In this document: in pieces, positions 14,072 through 14,392 of the stretch
Layout of the letters: every line of letters begins with the position of its first letter
Position numbering within the stretch: position 1 is the stretch's first letter
Origin: Acidobacteriaceae bacterium
GTDB taxonomy: Bacteria; Acidobacteriota; Terriglobia; Terriglobales; Acidobacteriaceae
DNA: 14,392 bases
Assembly: GCA_030040395.1 (NCBI GenBank)
Contig: JASHTU010000633.1
Location: forward strand, 1-14,392
Direction of reading: 5' to 3'
Notes under the pieces: model-generated
Told to the model about the DNA's origin: nothing
The model's input: only the letters and a program-made list of their open reading frames with translations
The model's database searches: none
Made by a program: the position numbers and the translations under genes

Positions 14072-14344
14072 CTAGAGCCTGTTATTAACTTTGGGGCAGG
14101 CAGCGTTGCGAGCGAAAATCCGGCCAGACGAGGCGGAGCCCGCAGGCTGTGGCGGGTCCACCGTCAAGGGCGAGAACGAAGTATGGCCGGATTTTCGCCG
14201 CAACCCTTCGGGACGGGGCCAATTTTCCCGATTTCGTTGTCGCTCGTCGCTAGCAGACACCCGGTATGCGTCCCTCCTCGCTCCTGGAACTCGAAAAAAT
14301 TGGCTCCCGTCGCTGCCTGCCCCAAAGTTAATAACAGGCTCTAG
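14072..14344. mobile_element. 273-bp palindromic element with perfect 34-bp inverted ends (MITE-like)
   Basis: The left end 14072-14105 (CTAGAGCCTGTTATTAAC...) is the exact reverse complement of the right end 14311-14344. The outermost four bases are CTAG on both sides and may be a 4-bp target duplication. This leaves 30-bp terminal inverted repeats beginning AGCCTGTTATTAAC. Inside are two large hairpins. Stem one pairs 14105-14126 with 14184-14204 (21 bp, one bulged A; GCGAAAATCCGGCCA core). Stem two pairs about 14211-14231 with 14292-14312 (CCAATTTT core, a few mismatches). No transposase is present, so it would be non-autonomous. The CTAG target would fit IS5-family mobilisation, which is inference. 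A non-mobile cruciform or structured RNA is the alternative. Confidence 0.7.
14105..14204. repeat. Inner long hairpin of the palindromic element
   Basis: GTTGCG-a-GCGAAAATCCGGCCA on the left pairs with TGGCCGGATTTTCGC-CGCAAC on the right. The loop holds a second, bulged hairpin between GACGAGGCGGAGCCCGC and GCGGGTCCACCGTC. This nested fold is richer than expected for a simple terminal-repeat relic. Confidence 0.8.
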
Positions 14345-14392
14345 CCACCACTCCCGAGCCGTCTTCCGAATAGGGATCGCCCCGTTCTGCTA

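Noticed and set aside
13967..14344. Open frames spanning the palindromic element on both strands
   Set aside because: Both end in the same residues only because the inverted arms supply the stop. Codon use and composition do not look coding.

Overview
The window looks like chromosomal DNA of a GC-rich soil bacterium of the Acidobacteriota (Terriglobia type). This rests on a mix of traits rather than a marker gene: small secreted outer-membrane proteins, a TPR-glycosyltransferase fusion, a secreted PA14-type GH3 glucosidase, a lipoprotein of a type I associate with acidobacteria, and structured AT-richer intergenic repeats. No rRNA, tRNA or CRISPR array was seen.

Layout. 1-246: no convincing gene, two short palindromes. 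247-1659 (minus): a compact operon of an ArsR-type repressor, an SRPBCC/AHSA1 protein and a DinB-fold protein, whose promoter appears to give a leaderless ArsR mRNA. Divergent from it is a secreted YCII-domain protein (1778-2191). 2192-2647 is gene-poor; 2648-3241 encodes a small outer-membrane beta-barrel. A DppF-like ABC ATPase without its permeases (3405-4232) converges on and overlaps phoU (4224-4895, minus). 5178-7364 encodes a TPR array fused to a GT9/heptosyltransferase-like domain.

The most interesting part is 7365-9801. After a 448-base leader region with several dyads and a 10-bp triple repeat, a 138-residue peptide begins at GTG 7813 behind a perfect AGGAGG. Its N-terminal half is a charged helical leader of the kind found in RiPP precursors. 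Its C-terminal half holds the symmetric aromatic array RP-IFY-P-IFY-G-IFY-P-IFY-RP. The next gene is a radical SAM enzyme with CxxxCxxC, SPASM-like cysteines and a fused C-terminal PqqD/RRE-like domain. Together they look like a RiPP precursor and its maturase. I do not recognise the core sequence from any characterised family, and the chemistry is unknown. No protease or exporter lies beside them.

9971-12544 is a secreted GH3 beta-glucosidase with a PA14 insert, ending at a strong bidirectional terminator (12570-12599) shared with a convergent lipoprotein gene (12743-13540, minus). 13541-14392 holds no supported gene. It does hold an AT-richer tandem repeat region and a 273-bp element (14072-14344) with perfect 34-bp inverted ends, CTAG at both termini and two large inner hairpins. 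That element looks like a non-autonomous mobile element (MITE) or another cruciform-forming repeat.
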